From: Clostridium algifaecis
GTDB lineage: Bacteria; Bacillota; Clostridia; Clostridiales; Clostridiaceae
Length of the DNA: 48,365 nucleotides
Direction: 5' to 3'
NCBI RefSeq assembly: GCF_017874415.1
Contig: NZ_JAGGLM010000018.1
Coordinates: 1 to 48,365 of the forward strand
Shown: positions 24,289 through 33,559 of the stretch, one piece after another
Layout of the letters: the number at the start of each line of letters is the position of its first letter
How positions within the stretch are numbered: the stretch's first letter is position 1
Made by a program: the position numbers and the translations under genes
The notes under the pieces: model-generated
The model's database searches: none
Seen by the model: the letters and a program-made list of their open reading frames with translations, nothing else
What the model was told of the DNA's origin: nothing

Positions 24289-25092
24289 TTAATGAAATAG
24301 TTTCTTTTTAACTTGCTTTTCAGCAATTTCTACAAGTTTGTACATAACATAAGCTAATATTGAAAGTATCAATATACTTACCATGACTGTATCTAATTGA
24401 GATATCTGTCCTCCAAATATTATAAGGAATCCAAGACCTTCTTTTGCCACAAGAAATTCTCCCATGATTACGCCTACCCATGAAAGCCCAACATTTATCT
24501 TTAAAGTAGATACTAAAGTTGGAATTGAAGATGGAATTACAAGGTGTATTAAAATTTGAAATTTTGAAGCACCGAAAGTTTTTAATAATCTTATCTTATC
24601 TTTATCAACTTCTCTAAAACCATTTAACACAGTAAGTATAGTGACAACTATGCATATTAAAACTGCTACCATAATAATAGCTGACATTCCATTCCCTACC
24701 CAGAATATTATTATAGGGGCGAGTGCTATCTTTGGGAGAGCATTTAATACAACCAGATAAGGATCTAAAACTTCAGATACAAAATCCGATAGCCATAGAA
24801 GTATTGCAATTAAAGTTCCTAAAACTGTACTTAAAAGAAATCCTACTATAGTTTCCAAACATGTTATTCCAATATGTTTAAATAAAGAACCCTCTCCATA
24901 TAGCTTGACTAAATTTTTAACCATTCTAGATGGAGTACTTGTCAGAAATGGATCTATCCACTTTAGGTCACCTGCTATTTCCCATAAGACAAAAAAAGCT
25001 ATCAAGATTACAAACCTGCATATAATAATTTTTTTCTTTCTATTATTAATATCCTTTATATAAAGCTCTTGCTCTTTTAAATTATTAACCAC
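24289..25092 (-). CDS. ABC transporter permease, SsuC/TauC/ThiX type
   Basis: A 267-aa membrane subunit with about six helices and the EAA-type cytoplasmic loop (KIRLLKTFGASKFQILIHLV) that contacts the ATPase. The family moves small organic compounds such as sulfonates, nitrate or pyrimidine precursors. It begins with GTG at 25092, overlapping the TAG stop of the ATPase gene by one base, so the two are coupled. The matching binding protein is probably the lipoprotein at 30555, on the other side of the activase-like gene. Confidence 0.9.
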   Translation of the reverse strand: MVNNLKEQELYIKDINNRKKKIIICRFVILIAFFVLWEIAGDLKWIDPFLTSTPSRMVKNLVKLYGEGSLFKHIGITCLETIVGFLLSTVLGTLIAILLWLSDFVSEVLDPYLVVLNALPKIALAPIIIFWVGNGMSAIIMVAVLICIVVTILTVLNGFREVDKDKIRLLKTFGASKFQILIHLVIPSSIPTLVSTLKINVGLSWVGVIMGEFLVAKEGLGFLIIFGGQISQLDTVMVSILILSILAYVMYKLVEIAEKQVKKKLFH

Positions 25093-25850
25093 TATACATT
25101 CAGCTCCTTCCAGACTTTATTAAAATATATTCTAAACTCTGGATCCTCTCTGCACTTTAATGGAGAATTATAGGATTGAGAAAATTTTATATCAAATATT
25201 TTTTTGATTTTAGCCGGTCTATTCGAAAGTACCAGAATTCTATTTGACATAGAAATAGCCTCTGCTATATCATGAGTTACCATTATTACCGTTTTACCTT
25301 CTTTTTTTATTATTTTAAATATTTCATCACTTATGTTTAGCCTTGTCTGGTAATCCAGTGCAGAAAAAGGTTCATCTAAAAGTAAAATTTCAGGGTTTAA
25401 AGATAAAGTTCTTATCAAGGCAACCTTTTGTCTCATACCTCCGGACAGTTCATCTGGATAATAATTCACAAAATTTATAAGACCGTAATTTTTGAGGAGT
25501 GAATTTATTTTATTCTTATATAAATCTGGAGATTTGTGTTGTATCTTTATACCTAAGATTATATTATTCCATACGCTGGACCATTCAAATAATTGATCTT
25601 TTTGAAACATATACCCCATTTTTGATGAGACAGAAGTTAATTTTTTATCATCCATATATATATCACCAGAAGAGGGTTTTATAAGACCCGCTATTATATT
25701 TAAAAGTGTAGATTTGCCACATCCAGATGGACCAACTATACTTAAAAATTCGCCTTCATTTACTGAAAAATTAATATCTTTTAAAGCTTCTGTAGAACCT
25801 TTAAGTGAATGATAATTCATATAAATATCTTTTACTGTTAACTTAATCAA
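25092..25850 (-). CDS. ABC transporter ATP-binding protein, SsuB/TauB type
   Basis: A 252-aa ATPase with Walker A GPSGCGKST, the Q-loop MFQKDQLFEW, signature LSGGMRQK, Walker B ILLLDEPFSALD and the switch histidine in VTHDIAEA. The start is TTG 25850 behind GGGAG. Its 5' region has two GTTAAC boxes, one within a 12-base palindrome, which may be operator sites. It is divergent from the large activase-like gene. Confidence 0.92.
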   Translation of the reverse strand: MIKLTVKDIYMNYHSLKGSTEALKDINFSVNEGEFLSIVGPSGCGKSTLLNIIAGLIKPSSGDIYMDDKKLTSVSSKMGYMFQKDQLFEWSSVWNNIILGIKIQHKSPDLYKNKINSLLKNYGLINFVNYYPDELSGGMRQKVALIRTLSLNPEILLLDEPFSALDYQTRLNISDEIFKIIKKEGKTVIMVTHDIAEAISMSNRILVLSNRPAKIKKIFDIKFSQSYNSPLKCREDPEFRIYFNKVWKELNV

Positions 25851-25864
25851 AGTATCATCTCCCG

Positions 25865-25891
25865 GTTAACTTTTTATAAATAGTTAACTAT
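25865..25891 (-). promoter_or_regulatory. paired GTTAAC boxes upstream of the ABC ATPase gene
   Basis: GTTAAC occurs at 25865-25870 and 25883-25888, 18 bases apart centre to centre (two helical turns approximately). The second is the core of a perfect palindrome, ATAGTTAACTAT (25880-25891). They lie 15-41 bases upstream of the start codon, as expected for a repressor site. Confidence 0.45.
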
Positions 25892-26002
25892 TACAAACTA
25901 TGATTTATTATATGAAAAATTTCAATGTATTGTTCCACATGAAAAGACTGTAATATTTACTGTAAGTTTATTGTATATTAAAATACATGAACTATTTGCA
26001 CA

Positions 26003-26030
26003 TTGACATATGTTATAATATAATTATAAA
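26003..26030 (+). promoter_or_regulatory. sigma-A promoter for the activase-like gene
   Basis: TTGACA (26003-26008) and TATAAA (26025-26030) are 16 bases apart, about 108 bases before the start codon. Several alternative TATAAT boxes lie within the spacer. Confidence 0.6.
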
Positions 26031-26137
26031 TTAGGTTTGTAAAACTGATTTAAATTGAAACTACATAATTGTAGTATACATTTATAAATTTAAGGATTCT
26101 TATTTATTTTAAATTATTTATTAAAAGGTGATTGCTT

Positions 26138-29100
26138 ATGAAAAATTTATTTCATGTAGGTCTTGATGTAGGTTCAACTACAGTAAAGATAGTTGTATCA
26201 GATATTAAAGACAGTGTAATTTATAGTAAATATCAAAGACATTTTTCTGATATTAAAAGTACTATAGCTAAAGTTATTAAAGAGGCTTATGAAAAACTAA
26301 AAGATTCAGATATCACCATAATGGTTACAGGATCAGGAGGATTATCTGTATCAAAATGGTTAAATATACCTTTTATTCAAGAAGTAGTAGCTTGTACCAA
26401 TACTATAGAGAGATTTATTCCGAAAACTGATGTTGCCATAGAACTTGGCGGCGAGGATGCAAAGATAACATTTTTTGATGCCGGAATAGATCAAAGAATG
26501 AATGGTACATGTGCTGGAGGTACGGGTGCTTTTATAGACCAGATGGCATCACTTCTTCAAACAGATGCGATGGGATTAAATGAACTTGCTAAAAATTATA
26601 AGGTTATATATCCTATAGCTGCAAGATGTGGTGTATTTGCAAAAACAGATATACAACCGCTTTTGAATGAAGGTGCAGCAAAAGAAGATATTGCAGTATC
26701 TGTATTTCAATCGGTAGTGAATCAAACCATTAGTGGACTTGCTTGTGGAAAAACTATTAAAGGGAATGTAGCTTTTTTAGGCGGCCCATTATATTTTTTA
26801 TCTGAACTTAGGAAGAGATTTATCGACACACTTAAATTAACAAAGGATCAGGTCATTTTCCCTAAAAATTCACAGCTATTTGTAGCACATGGAGCAGCTA
26901 TATCATCTAAAGATGGTGAAATTAAATCATTTGAAAGCTTAATAGACAGACTTGGTCATTTAAATGATTTTGTAAGTGATGATGTTCAAACATTAAGGCC
27001 TCTTTTTATTGATGAAAATGAACTGTCAGAGTTTAAGAAGAGACATGCAACCAGTGTAGTAAAAAGAAAAGACTTAAATAATTATAGTGGTAATTGCTAT
27101 CTTGGTATAGATGCAGGTTCAACAACTACAAAGGCTGTACTCATAGATGAGGAAGGAACGCTTTTATATTCATTTTATGGAAGCAACCATGGAAATCCAC
27201 TAAATGCTTCAATAAAAATATTAAAAGATGTTTATAGCAAACTTCCAAAAACTTGTAAAATAGCAAATTCTGCAGTTACAGGTTATGGTGAAGGGCTCAT
27301 AAAGGCTGCACTTTCTATGGATATTGGAGAAGTTGAAACTGTATCACATTATAAAGCTGCTGAATTTTTTCAGCCTGGAGTGGACTTTATACTAGATATT
27401 GGTGGACAAGATATGAAATGCATCAAAGTAAAAGATGGTGTAATAGACAACATAATGTTAAATGAAGCTTGTTCATCAGGATGCGGCTCTTTTATTGAAA
27501 CTTTTGCAAACTCATTAAATATGAAAATAGAAGATTTTGCAAAAGCCGCTGAATCATCAAAAATGCCTGTAGATCTTGGATCAAGATGTACAGTATTTAT
27601 GAATTCAAAAGTTAAACAAGCTCAAAAAGAAGGATTATCGGTAGGAGATATTTCTGCAGGACTTTCTTATTCAGTTATAAAAAATGCACTTTTTAAAGTT
27701 ATAAAAATAAGAGATCCTAAAGCGCTTGGAAAGAAGATAATAGTCCAGGGAGGAACATTTTATAATGATGCAGTTTTGAGAGCTTTTGAACTTATATCAG
27801 AAAGGGAAGTAATAAGACCTGATATAGCTGGACTTATGGGAGCTTTTGGAGCTGCTATTATTTCCAAGGAAAGATTTGAAGAAGGTTATGAAAGTACTCT
27901 TTTAAAATTAGAAGAATTAGAAAGTTTTCATACAGAAGTCAATATGAGAAGATGCGGAAAGTGTGCAAATAATTGTCTTCTTACAATAAATGAATTTTCA
28001 GATGGAAATAAATTTATTTCGGGCAACAGGTGTGAAAGAGGAGCAGGAGTTGAAAATGCACACAGCGATATTCCTAATATTTTTGACTATAAATATAAGA
28101 GAATTTTTAATTACATCCCACTAAAAAAAGAGGAAGCAATTAGAGGACAAGTTGGAATACCTAGGGTATTAAACCTTTATGAAAATTATCCATTTTGGTT
28201 TACATTTTTTACAAAATTAAAATTCAGAGTGGAAATATCACCGCGTTCTACAAAAAGGCTTTATTCTCTTGGAATGGAGACTATACCATCTGAATCAGCA
28301 TGCTATCCTGCAAAATTAGTACATGGACATATAATGAGTCTTGTAAATAGAGGAGTTAAATTTATATTTTATCCATGTATACCATATGAACAGAAGGAAC
28401 AGGCAGAAGCTGACAACCACTATAATTGTCCAATGGTAACTTCTTATCCAGAGGTTATAAAAAATAATATGGATGTACTTGCTGAACAAAATGTAGATTT
28501 TAGGAATCCATTTTTACCACTAGACAACAAAAATAGGCTTATAAAGAGGTTAACTGAGGAATTAAGTGCTTTTAATATAAGTGAAAAAGAGATTAAAGGT
28601 GCTGTTGAAGCTGCCTACGCAGAAGATAGAAAAGTAAAACAGGATATCAAAAATAAAGGAAAAGAAGTAGTAGAATATTTAAATAAAACGGGTAAGAAGG
28701 GAATAGTGCTTGCTGGAAGACCATATCACATAGATCCTGAGATTAATCATGGTATACCTAATATAATAACCTCATATGGTATGGCTGTTTTAACTGAGGA
28801 TTCTGTCGCAAGCTTTGGAGAGGTAGAAAGACCTCTTAGAGTAGTAGATCAATGGGTTTATCACTCAAGATTGTATGCAGCTGCAAGCTTTGTAGCTAAA
28901 CAGAACAATTTAGAGCTTATTCAACTTAATTCATTCGGATGTGGACTTGACGCAGTTACAACAGACCAGACACAGGAAATACTTAATAGATACGAAAAAC
29001 TATATACAGTTCTTAAAATAGACGAGGTAAGCAACTTAGGCGCTATAACTATAAGAATACGTTCGTTAAAGGCTGCTCTTGATGAGAGAAATGCGTCAGG

Positions 29101-30433
29101 ATTTAAGCCTCATAAAATCACTGAGGTTGATAAAAAGGTTATTTTTACAAAAGAAATGAGGAAGAAACATACTATATTATGTCCTCAAATGGCACCAATT
29201 CATTTTCAGTTTATTGAAGAAGCTTTCAATGCATCTGGTTATAAATTAAAAATTCTTCCATCTGTAGATAAAAAAGCAGTGGATGAAGGACTTAAATATG
29301 TAAATAATGATGCTTGTTATCCTTCTATAATGGTTGTAGGACAAATAATAGAAGCACTTAAATCCGGAAAATATGACATTGATAATACATCTGTTTTAAT
29401 ATCTCAAACAGGAGGAGGATGTAGAGCTACAAACTATATTGGATTTATAAGGAAGGCATTAAAAGAAGCTGGAATGGAGAAAGTCCCTGTAATATCCTTA
29501 AATGTAGTTGGAATGGAAAAAAACCCTGGCTTTAAAATATCACCAGGTCTTGTGAATAAATCCATTATGGGACTTATTTATGGAGACTTGTTTATGAGAG
29601 TTCTCTACAGAGTGAGACCATATGAAAAGATACCTGGTTCTGCAAATATGCTTTACAACAATTGGATTGAAAAATGCAAGGAAAATGTTAGAAATGGAAA
29701 CCATAATGAATTTAAGAAAAACATATATGCTATAGTGGAAGATTTTGATAATCTTGAAATAAGCGATATTAAAAAGCCAAAGGTTGGAGTAGTAGGAGAA
29801 ATACTTGTTAAATTCCATCCGACAGCAAATAATAATATTGTACATGTACTTGAAAGTGAAGGGGCGGAGGCAGTAGTACCTGACTTAACAGACTTTCTAC
29901 TTTATTGTGCATATGATGCCAAGTTTAAACATGAATATTTATCAGGAACACTTGGAAGCAGTATTTTAAAAGGTGCAGGTATAAAGTTTATTGAACACTT
30001 TAGAAAACATATGAAAAATGCACTTAAAAACAGTAAAAGATTTTCACCACCATCTCAAATAGAAGAACTTGCAGATGGAGCATCACAGGTATTATCTCTT
30101 GGAAATCAAACAGGAGAAGGCTGGTTCTTGACTGCAGAAATGATAGAACTTATAAAAAGCGGAACAAAAAATATAGTATGTATGCAGCCTTTTGCATGCC
30201 TTCCAAACCATGTTACAGGAAAAGGAATGATAAAGGAACTTAAGAGAAAATATCCAGGAAGCAACATAGCTGCTATTGATTATGACCCTGGTGCAAGTGA
30301 AGTAAACCAGCTAAATAGATTAAAACTTATGCTTTCTGTAGCCTTTAAATCTTTTAAAGATGAAAAAGAGGTTAAAGTTAGAAGAAAAGAATTTGTAGGT
30401 GAACCAGTGCTGGCACATGATTTAAATAAATAA
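26138..30433 (+). CDS. giant acyl-CoA dehydratase activase-like fusion protein
   Basis: A 1431-aa protein. Two ASKHA-type activator modules come first: [12 protein letters not shown] (about residues 8-19) with [10 protein letters not shown] and [10 protein letters not shown], then [12 protein letters not shown] (about 323) with [10 protein letters not shown] and [10 protein letters not shown]. In 2-hydroxyglutaryl-CoA dehydratase activators such cysteines bind a [4Fe-4S] cluster and ATP hydrolysis drives low-potential electron transfer. A Cys-rich DUF2229-type region starts near 604 ([10 protein letters not shown]), and the rest has repeated cysteine motifs like the HgdB/double-cubane fold. 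The enzyme it serves is unknown. Start ATG 26138 follows AAAAGGTG. It sits between the halves of a split ABC transporter. Confidence 0.85.
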   Translation: MKNLFHVGLDVGSTTVKIVVSDIKDSVIYSKYQRHFSDIKSTIAKVIKEAYEKLKDSDITIMVTGSGGLSVSKWLNIPFIQEVVACTNTIERFIPKTDVAIELGGEDAKITFFDAGIDQRMNGTCAGGTGAFIDQMASLLQTDAMGLNELAKNYKVIYPIAARCGVFAKTDIQPLLNEGAAKEDIAVSVFQSVVNQTISGLACGKTIKGNVAFLGGPLYFLSELRKRFIDTLKLTKDQVIFPKNSQLFVAHGAAISSKDGEIKSFESLIDRLGHLNDFVSDDVQTLRPLFIDENELSEFKKRHATSVVKRKDLNNYSGNCYLGIDAGSTTTKAVLIDEEGTLLYSFYGSNHGNPLNASIKILKDVYSKLPKTCKIANSAVTGYGEGLIKAALSMDIGEVETVSHYKAAEFFQPGVDFILDIGGQDMKCIKVKDGVIDNIMLNEACSSGCGSFIETFANSLNMKIEDFAKAAESSKMPVDLGSRCTVFMNSKVKQAQKEGLSVGDISAGLSYSVIKNALFKVIKIRDPKALGKKIIVQGGTFYNDAVLRAFELISEREVIRPDIAGLMGAFGAAIISKERFEEGYESTLLKLEELESFHTEVNMRRCGKCANNCLLTINEFSDGNKFISGNRCERGAGVENAHSDIPNIFDYKYKRIFNYIPLKKEEAIRGQVGIPRVLNLYENYPFWFTFFTKLKFRVEISPRSTKRLYSLGMETIPSESACYPAKLVHGHIMSLVNRGVKFIFYPCIPYEQKEQAEADNHYNCPMVTSYPEVIKNNMDVLAEQNVDFRNPFLPLDNKNRLIKRLTEELSAFNISEKEIKGAVEAAYAEDRKVKQDIKNKGKEVVEYLNKTGKKGIVLAGRPYHIDPEINHGIPNIITSYGMAVLTEDSVASFGEVERPLRVVDQWVYHSRLYAAASFVAKQNNLELIQLNSFGCGLDAVTTDQTQEILNRYEKLYTVLKIDEVSNLGAITIRIRSLKAALDERNASGFKPHKITEVDKKVIFTKEMRKKHTILCPQMAPIHFQFIEEAFNASGYKLKILPSVDKKAVDEGLKYVNNDACYPSIMVVGQIIEALKSGKYDIDNTSVLISQTGGGCRATNYIGFIRKALKEAGMEKVPVISLNVVGMEKNPGFKISPGLVNKSIMGLIYGDLFMRVLYRVRPYEKIPGSANMLYNNWIEKCKENVRNGNHNEFKKNIYAIVEDFDNLEISDIKKPKVGVVGEILVKFHPTANNNIVHVLESEGAEAVVPDLTDFLLYCAYDAKFKHEYLSGTLGSSILKGAGIKFIEHFRKHMKNALKNSKRFSPPSQIEELADGASQVLSLGNQTGEGWFLTAEMIELIKSGTKNIVCMQPFACLPNHVTGKGMIKELKRKYPGSNIAAIDYDPGASEVNQLNRLKLMLSVAFKSFKDEKEVKVRRKEFVGEPVLAHDLNK

Positions 30434-30447
30434 TATCAAAATTAAAG

Positions 30448-30487
30448 ATGGTCTTATAGAGTGATTCTGACTTTATAGGCCATTTTT
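30448..30487 (+). terminator. terminator after the activase-like gene
   Basis: ATGGTCT-t-ATAGAGT pairs with ACTTTATAGGCCAT across a short loop, followed by TTTTTAATTTTT. The stem has one bulged T and some G-T pairs. Confidence 0.75.
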
Positions 30488-30554
30488 AATTTTTAACAAA
30501 AATACAGTGCATTTCATAATATAAATTGATATAAAAATTATTTTGGGGGACAAT

Positions 30555-31571
30555 ATGAAGAAAAACAAACTTAGTATTTTAGTATTGTGTTTGAGCTTTA
30601 TATTTGTGGCTGTTATGTTTGCTGGCTGTGGTAGTAAAAGTAGTGGAAAGGCACTGAAAAAAGTTAGATTGAACGAAGTAGCAAGATCTGTATTCTATGC
30701 ACCTATGTATGTAGCTATAAATCAAGGTATGTTCAAAGAACAGGGATTGGAAATTGATCTTACAACAGGTCAAGGAGCAGATAAGACTATGCAAACTGTA
30801 CTTAGTAAAAATGCTGACATAGGTTTTTGTGGACCAGAGCAGGTAGTATATATATATAATCAAAAAAGAGAAGACTATCCTGTATTATTTGCACAGTTAA
30901 CTACAACTGATGGTTCATTTTTAGTTGGAAGAAAGGCTGAAAAAAACTTTGATTGGAAGAGCTTAAAAGGAAAAACCATAATAGGTGGAAGACCTGGAGG
31001 AGTTCCTGAAATGGCACTTGAATATGCTCTAAAGAAAAATAACCTAAAACCAGGTAAGGATGTAAATTTAATAACAAACCTTGCTTTTACAGCAACTGCT
31101 GGAGCATTTAAAGCAGGAACAGGAGACTACGCTGCATTATTTGAACCTACGGGAAGTATGCTTGAGAAAGATAAAAATGGATATATTGTTGGTTCAGTTG
31201 GAAAAGAATCAGGATCTTTACCATATACATGCTATTTTTCAACTAAATCATATATGGCTAAAAATCCAGATGTAATCAAGAAATTCACTAAAGCTATTTA
31301 TGAAGGACAGATTTGGGTTCAAAAACACAGTGATGAGGAAGTAGCAAAGTCTATAAAATCATTTTTCCCGGGAACAGATACTGGAATACTTACATCTGTT
31401 GTCAAGAATTACAGGAGTATAAATGCTTTTGCAGTTACACCAGAGATAAAACAGGAAAATTTAAATAGACTTATGGATATAATTCAGACCTATAAAGCAA
31501 GTCTAATAACTGCAAGACCTCCTTTTGATAAAATAGTAAACAACTCTTTTTCAAAGGAAGCCATAAAATAG
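30555..31571 (+). CDS. ABC transporter substrate-binding lipoprotein, NMT1/SsuA type
   Basis: A 338-aa lipoprotein with lipobox FAGC and predicted lipidated Cys25. The body is the two-lobe NMT1/THI5-like fold, with VFYAPMYVAINQGMFKEQGL, the GADKTMQTVLSKNADIGF segment and a GGRPGGVPEMALEY phosphate-loop-like region. Ligand is not predictable: sulfonates, pyrimidines or other small acids. The permease and ATPase for it are probably those at 24289-25850. GGGGGA lies before ATG 30555. It has its own gene unit between two terminators. Confidence 0.9.
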   Translation: MKKNKLSILVLCLSFIFVAVMFAGCGSKSSGKALKKVRLNEVARSVFYAPMYVAINQGMFKEQGLEIDLTTGQGADKTMQTVLSKNADIGFCGPEQVVYIYNQKREDYPVLFAQLTTTDGSFLVGRKAEKNFDWKSLKGKTIIGGRPGGVPEMALEYALKKNNLKPGKDVNLITNLAFTATAGAFKAGTGDYAALFEPTGSMLEKDKNGYIVGSVGKESGSLPYTCYFSTKSYMAKNPDVIKKFTKAIYEGQIWVQKHSDEEVAKSIKSFFPGTDTGILTSVVKNYRSINAFAVTPEIKQENLNRLMDIIQTYKASLITARPPFDKIVNNSFSKEAIK

Positions 31572-31595
31572 AAAAGTATTTATTTTAAAATTATG

Positions 31596-31655
31596 CAAAA
31601 ATACTGATTCAGTTTAACTTTATATAATTGTGCTGATAGAGTCAGTATTTTTGTG
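31596..31655 (+). terminator. terminator after the substrate-binding protein gene
   Basis: AAAAATACTGA pairs with TCAGTATTTTT across a long internal region that itself can pair TCAG with CTGA. The T run is part of the 3' arm. Confidence 0.7.
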
Positions 31656-31697
31656 ATTTATATTATGATATAATGTACTAAACAAATGGATGATTAT

Positions 31698-31856
31698 ATG
31701 TATCAATATCAGTTTATTAAACTAGAGAAGATTATCATCAAATAATAGATGAAAAAGCTCGGGAAGGATGGAGACTTGTTCAAATTTTAACTCCTCCGAC
31801 AGGTGCTTATGGTTGCTGCTGCATATTTTGAAATCATACTTGAGAAAGAAGTTTAG
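31698..31856 (+). pseudogene. degraded DUF4177 gene
   Basis: Three pieces in different frames match one small DUF4177 protein. The first reads MYQYQFIKLE from ATG 31698. The next, after a shift at about 31727, gives EDYHQIIDEKAREGWRLVQI and then a LTPPTGAYGC segment. The last, after a shift near 31826, gives AYFEIILEKEV and the stop at 31854-31856. A few codons between the first two pieces also seem lost. The order and spacing fit the family, so it is a recently broken gene, not chance. Confidence 0.75.
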
Positions 31857-31880
31857 GATAAATAATCAGGAGGGCAAAAG

Positions 31881-33179
31881 ATGAAAAAGGTTAGAATAGC
31901 GTTAATGGGGCTTGGAAACGTTGGTAAGGGAGTCTGGATGATTTTAAACTCCAATAAAAAAGAAATAATGAAAAGGTCCGGCTACGAGGTAGAAGTTGCA
32001 AAAATACTTGTAAGAGATAAGAATAAGCCAAGAGATGTTGAAGTCCCTGGTGAAATTATAACTACTAATTTTAATGACATACTGGAGGATGATTCAATCA
32101 AAATTGTGGTTGAAGTTATGGGAGGATTGGAGCCTGCAAGGGAATATATGCTTAAATGCATGGACAGAAAAAAGCATATAGTAACTGCAAACAAAATGTT
32201 ACTTGCAACTGGCGGTGATGAACTTTTTGAAAAGGCAGACAGCATGGGCGTAATGTTTAATTATGAAGCAAGTGTAGCAGGCGGAATTCCAATAATAAAT
32301 GGAATAGATGAAAGCTTGACGGCGAATAAGATTGAAGAATTATATGGTATAGTAAATGGTACTACAAATTATATTTTAACTAAAATGCAGCTTGATGGCT
32401 TGAATTTTGATATAGCTTTGAAACAAGCACAGGACAAGGGATATGCCGAAGCCGATCCTACATCGGATATTGAAGGGTTTGACGCACAATATAAATTGGC
32501 AATACTATCATCTTTAGCATTTGGAACTAAAATTAATGTAAATAATGTCTATAGAGAAGGCATTACGAAGATTAAATCTGTAGATATGAAATATGCAAAA
32601 AAGTTTAATCTTGTAATTAAACTGCTTGCAATTGCAAAAGAGAGCGATGGCGAGCTTGAACTTAAAGTTCATCCTACAATGATTCCTAAAGAGCATCCGC
32701 TTGCAAATGTATATGATTCTTTTAATGCAATATTTATAAAAGGTAATGCTGTTGGAGATTTAATGTTTTATGGAAGAGGTGCAGGAAGCTTACCTACAGG
32801 CAGTGCAGTAGTAAGTGATATTATTGCCATACTTAGAAGCAATGTTGATATAGAAAATGATAATCCGGTAGTGAAAAATAATCTATGGCACAGAAAAATA
32901 AAAAATATAGAAGAAAGTCAGAGCAAATTTTATATTAGGGCTACTGTATTGGATCAACCGGGAGTACTTGCGGAAATAACAACAGTTCTTGGAAGACATA
33001 ATGTAAGTTTGCGTTCGGTAATACAAAGAGGAAGCAAAAATTCAGAATGTGAAGTAATGATTGTACTTGTTACGCATAAGACCATGGAAGCGGATATAAA
33101 TGCTGCAATTAAAGAAATTACTAATTTGAAGTGCGTAGATAAAATAGAGAATATAATAAGAATAGAAGATTTCAAGTAA
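31881..33179 (+). CDS. hom: homoserine dehydrogenase
   Basis: A 432-aa protein with N-terminal NAD(P)-binding GLGNVGKGVW, the VTANKMLLA and NGTTNYILTKM segments, the catalytic EADPTSDIEGFDAQYK region with its conserved aspartates and lysine, and a C-terminal ACT domain (about residues 350-432, starting at ATVLDQPGVLAEI) for feedback control by threonine. It reduces aspartate semialdehyde to homoserine. AGGAGGG precedes the ATG. thrB and thrC are not in this window. Confidence 0.95.
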   Translation: MKKVRIALMGLGNVGKGVWMILNSNKKEIMKRSGYEVEVAKILVRDKNKPRDVEVPGEIITTNFNDILEDDSIKIVVEVMGGLEPAREYMLKCMDRKKHIVTANKMLLATGGDELFEKADSMGVMFNYEASVAGGIPIINGIDESLTANKIEELYGIVNGTTNYILTKMQLDGLNFDIALKQAQDKGYAEADPTSDIEGFDAQYKLAILSSLAFGTKINVNNVYREGITKIKSVDMKYAKKFNLVIKLLAIAKESDGELELKVHPTMIPKEHPLANVYDSFNAIFIKGNAVGDLMFYGRGAGSLPTGSAVVSDIIAILRSNVDIENDNPVVKNNLWHRKIKNIEESQSKFYIRATVLDQPGVLAEITTVLGRHNVSLRSVIQRGSKNSECEVMIVLVTHKTMEADINAAIKEITNLKCVDKIENIIRIEDFK

Positions 33180-33211
33180 TAGAAAATAGGAAATTAAATT
33201 TTTAAAAATTG

Positions 33212-33239
33212 TTGACAGTATTTATTTTAACGTTATAAT
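33212..33239 (+). promoter_or_regulatory. sigma-A promoter of the valS T-box transcript
   Basis: TTGACA (33212-33217) and TATAAT (33234-33239) are both consensus, with a 16-base spacer. Confidence 0.8.
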
Positions 33240-33267
33240 TATATAGTATAAATTGAAATAAATATAA

Positions 33268-33495
33268 TCGGCTGTGAAAAAGAGGAGTAAGGGCAGTGTA
33301 GTATAAAGAGAGGAAAATTTGTTAGTTGAGAAATTTTCTATATGAGTTGTCTTGAAAGTAGCTTTGGAGTTTCTTTTCCGAATCAAGTAGGTAAAGACGG
33401 TTTTTAATCGTTAGGTATAAGAGTCTGCATTTTGCAGAAAAAAAGGTGGTAACGCGGGTCTTCGTCCTTTATTGTATGGATGAAGGCTCTTTTTA
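33268..33495 (+). ncRNA. T-box riboswitch, valine-specific
   Basis: The leader has the AGAGGAGTAA element of stem I, a putative specifier GTA (Val) at 33358-33360, the T-box AAGGTGGTAACGCGGG (33443-33458), and a terminator formed by GTCTTCGTCC (33458-33467) with GGATGAAGGC (33478-33487) before a T tract. The specifier was placed by aligning the following TTTGGAGTTTC with TCCGGAGCTTC after ATC in the ilvA leader. Uncharged tRNA(Val) should stop termination and raise valS. Confidence 0.92.
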
Positions 33496-33559
33496 TTTAT
33501 ATAGGAATAATTAAGATTGATAATTAGTTCAAGTTTAAAATATTTTAGGAGGAGTTTTT

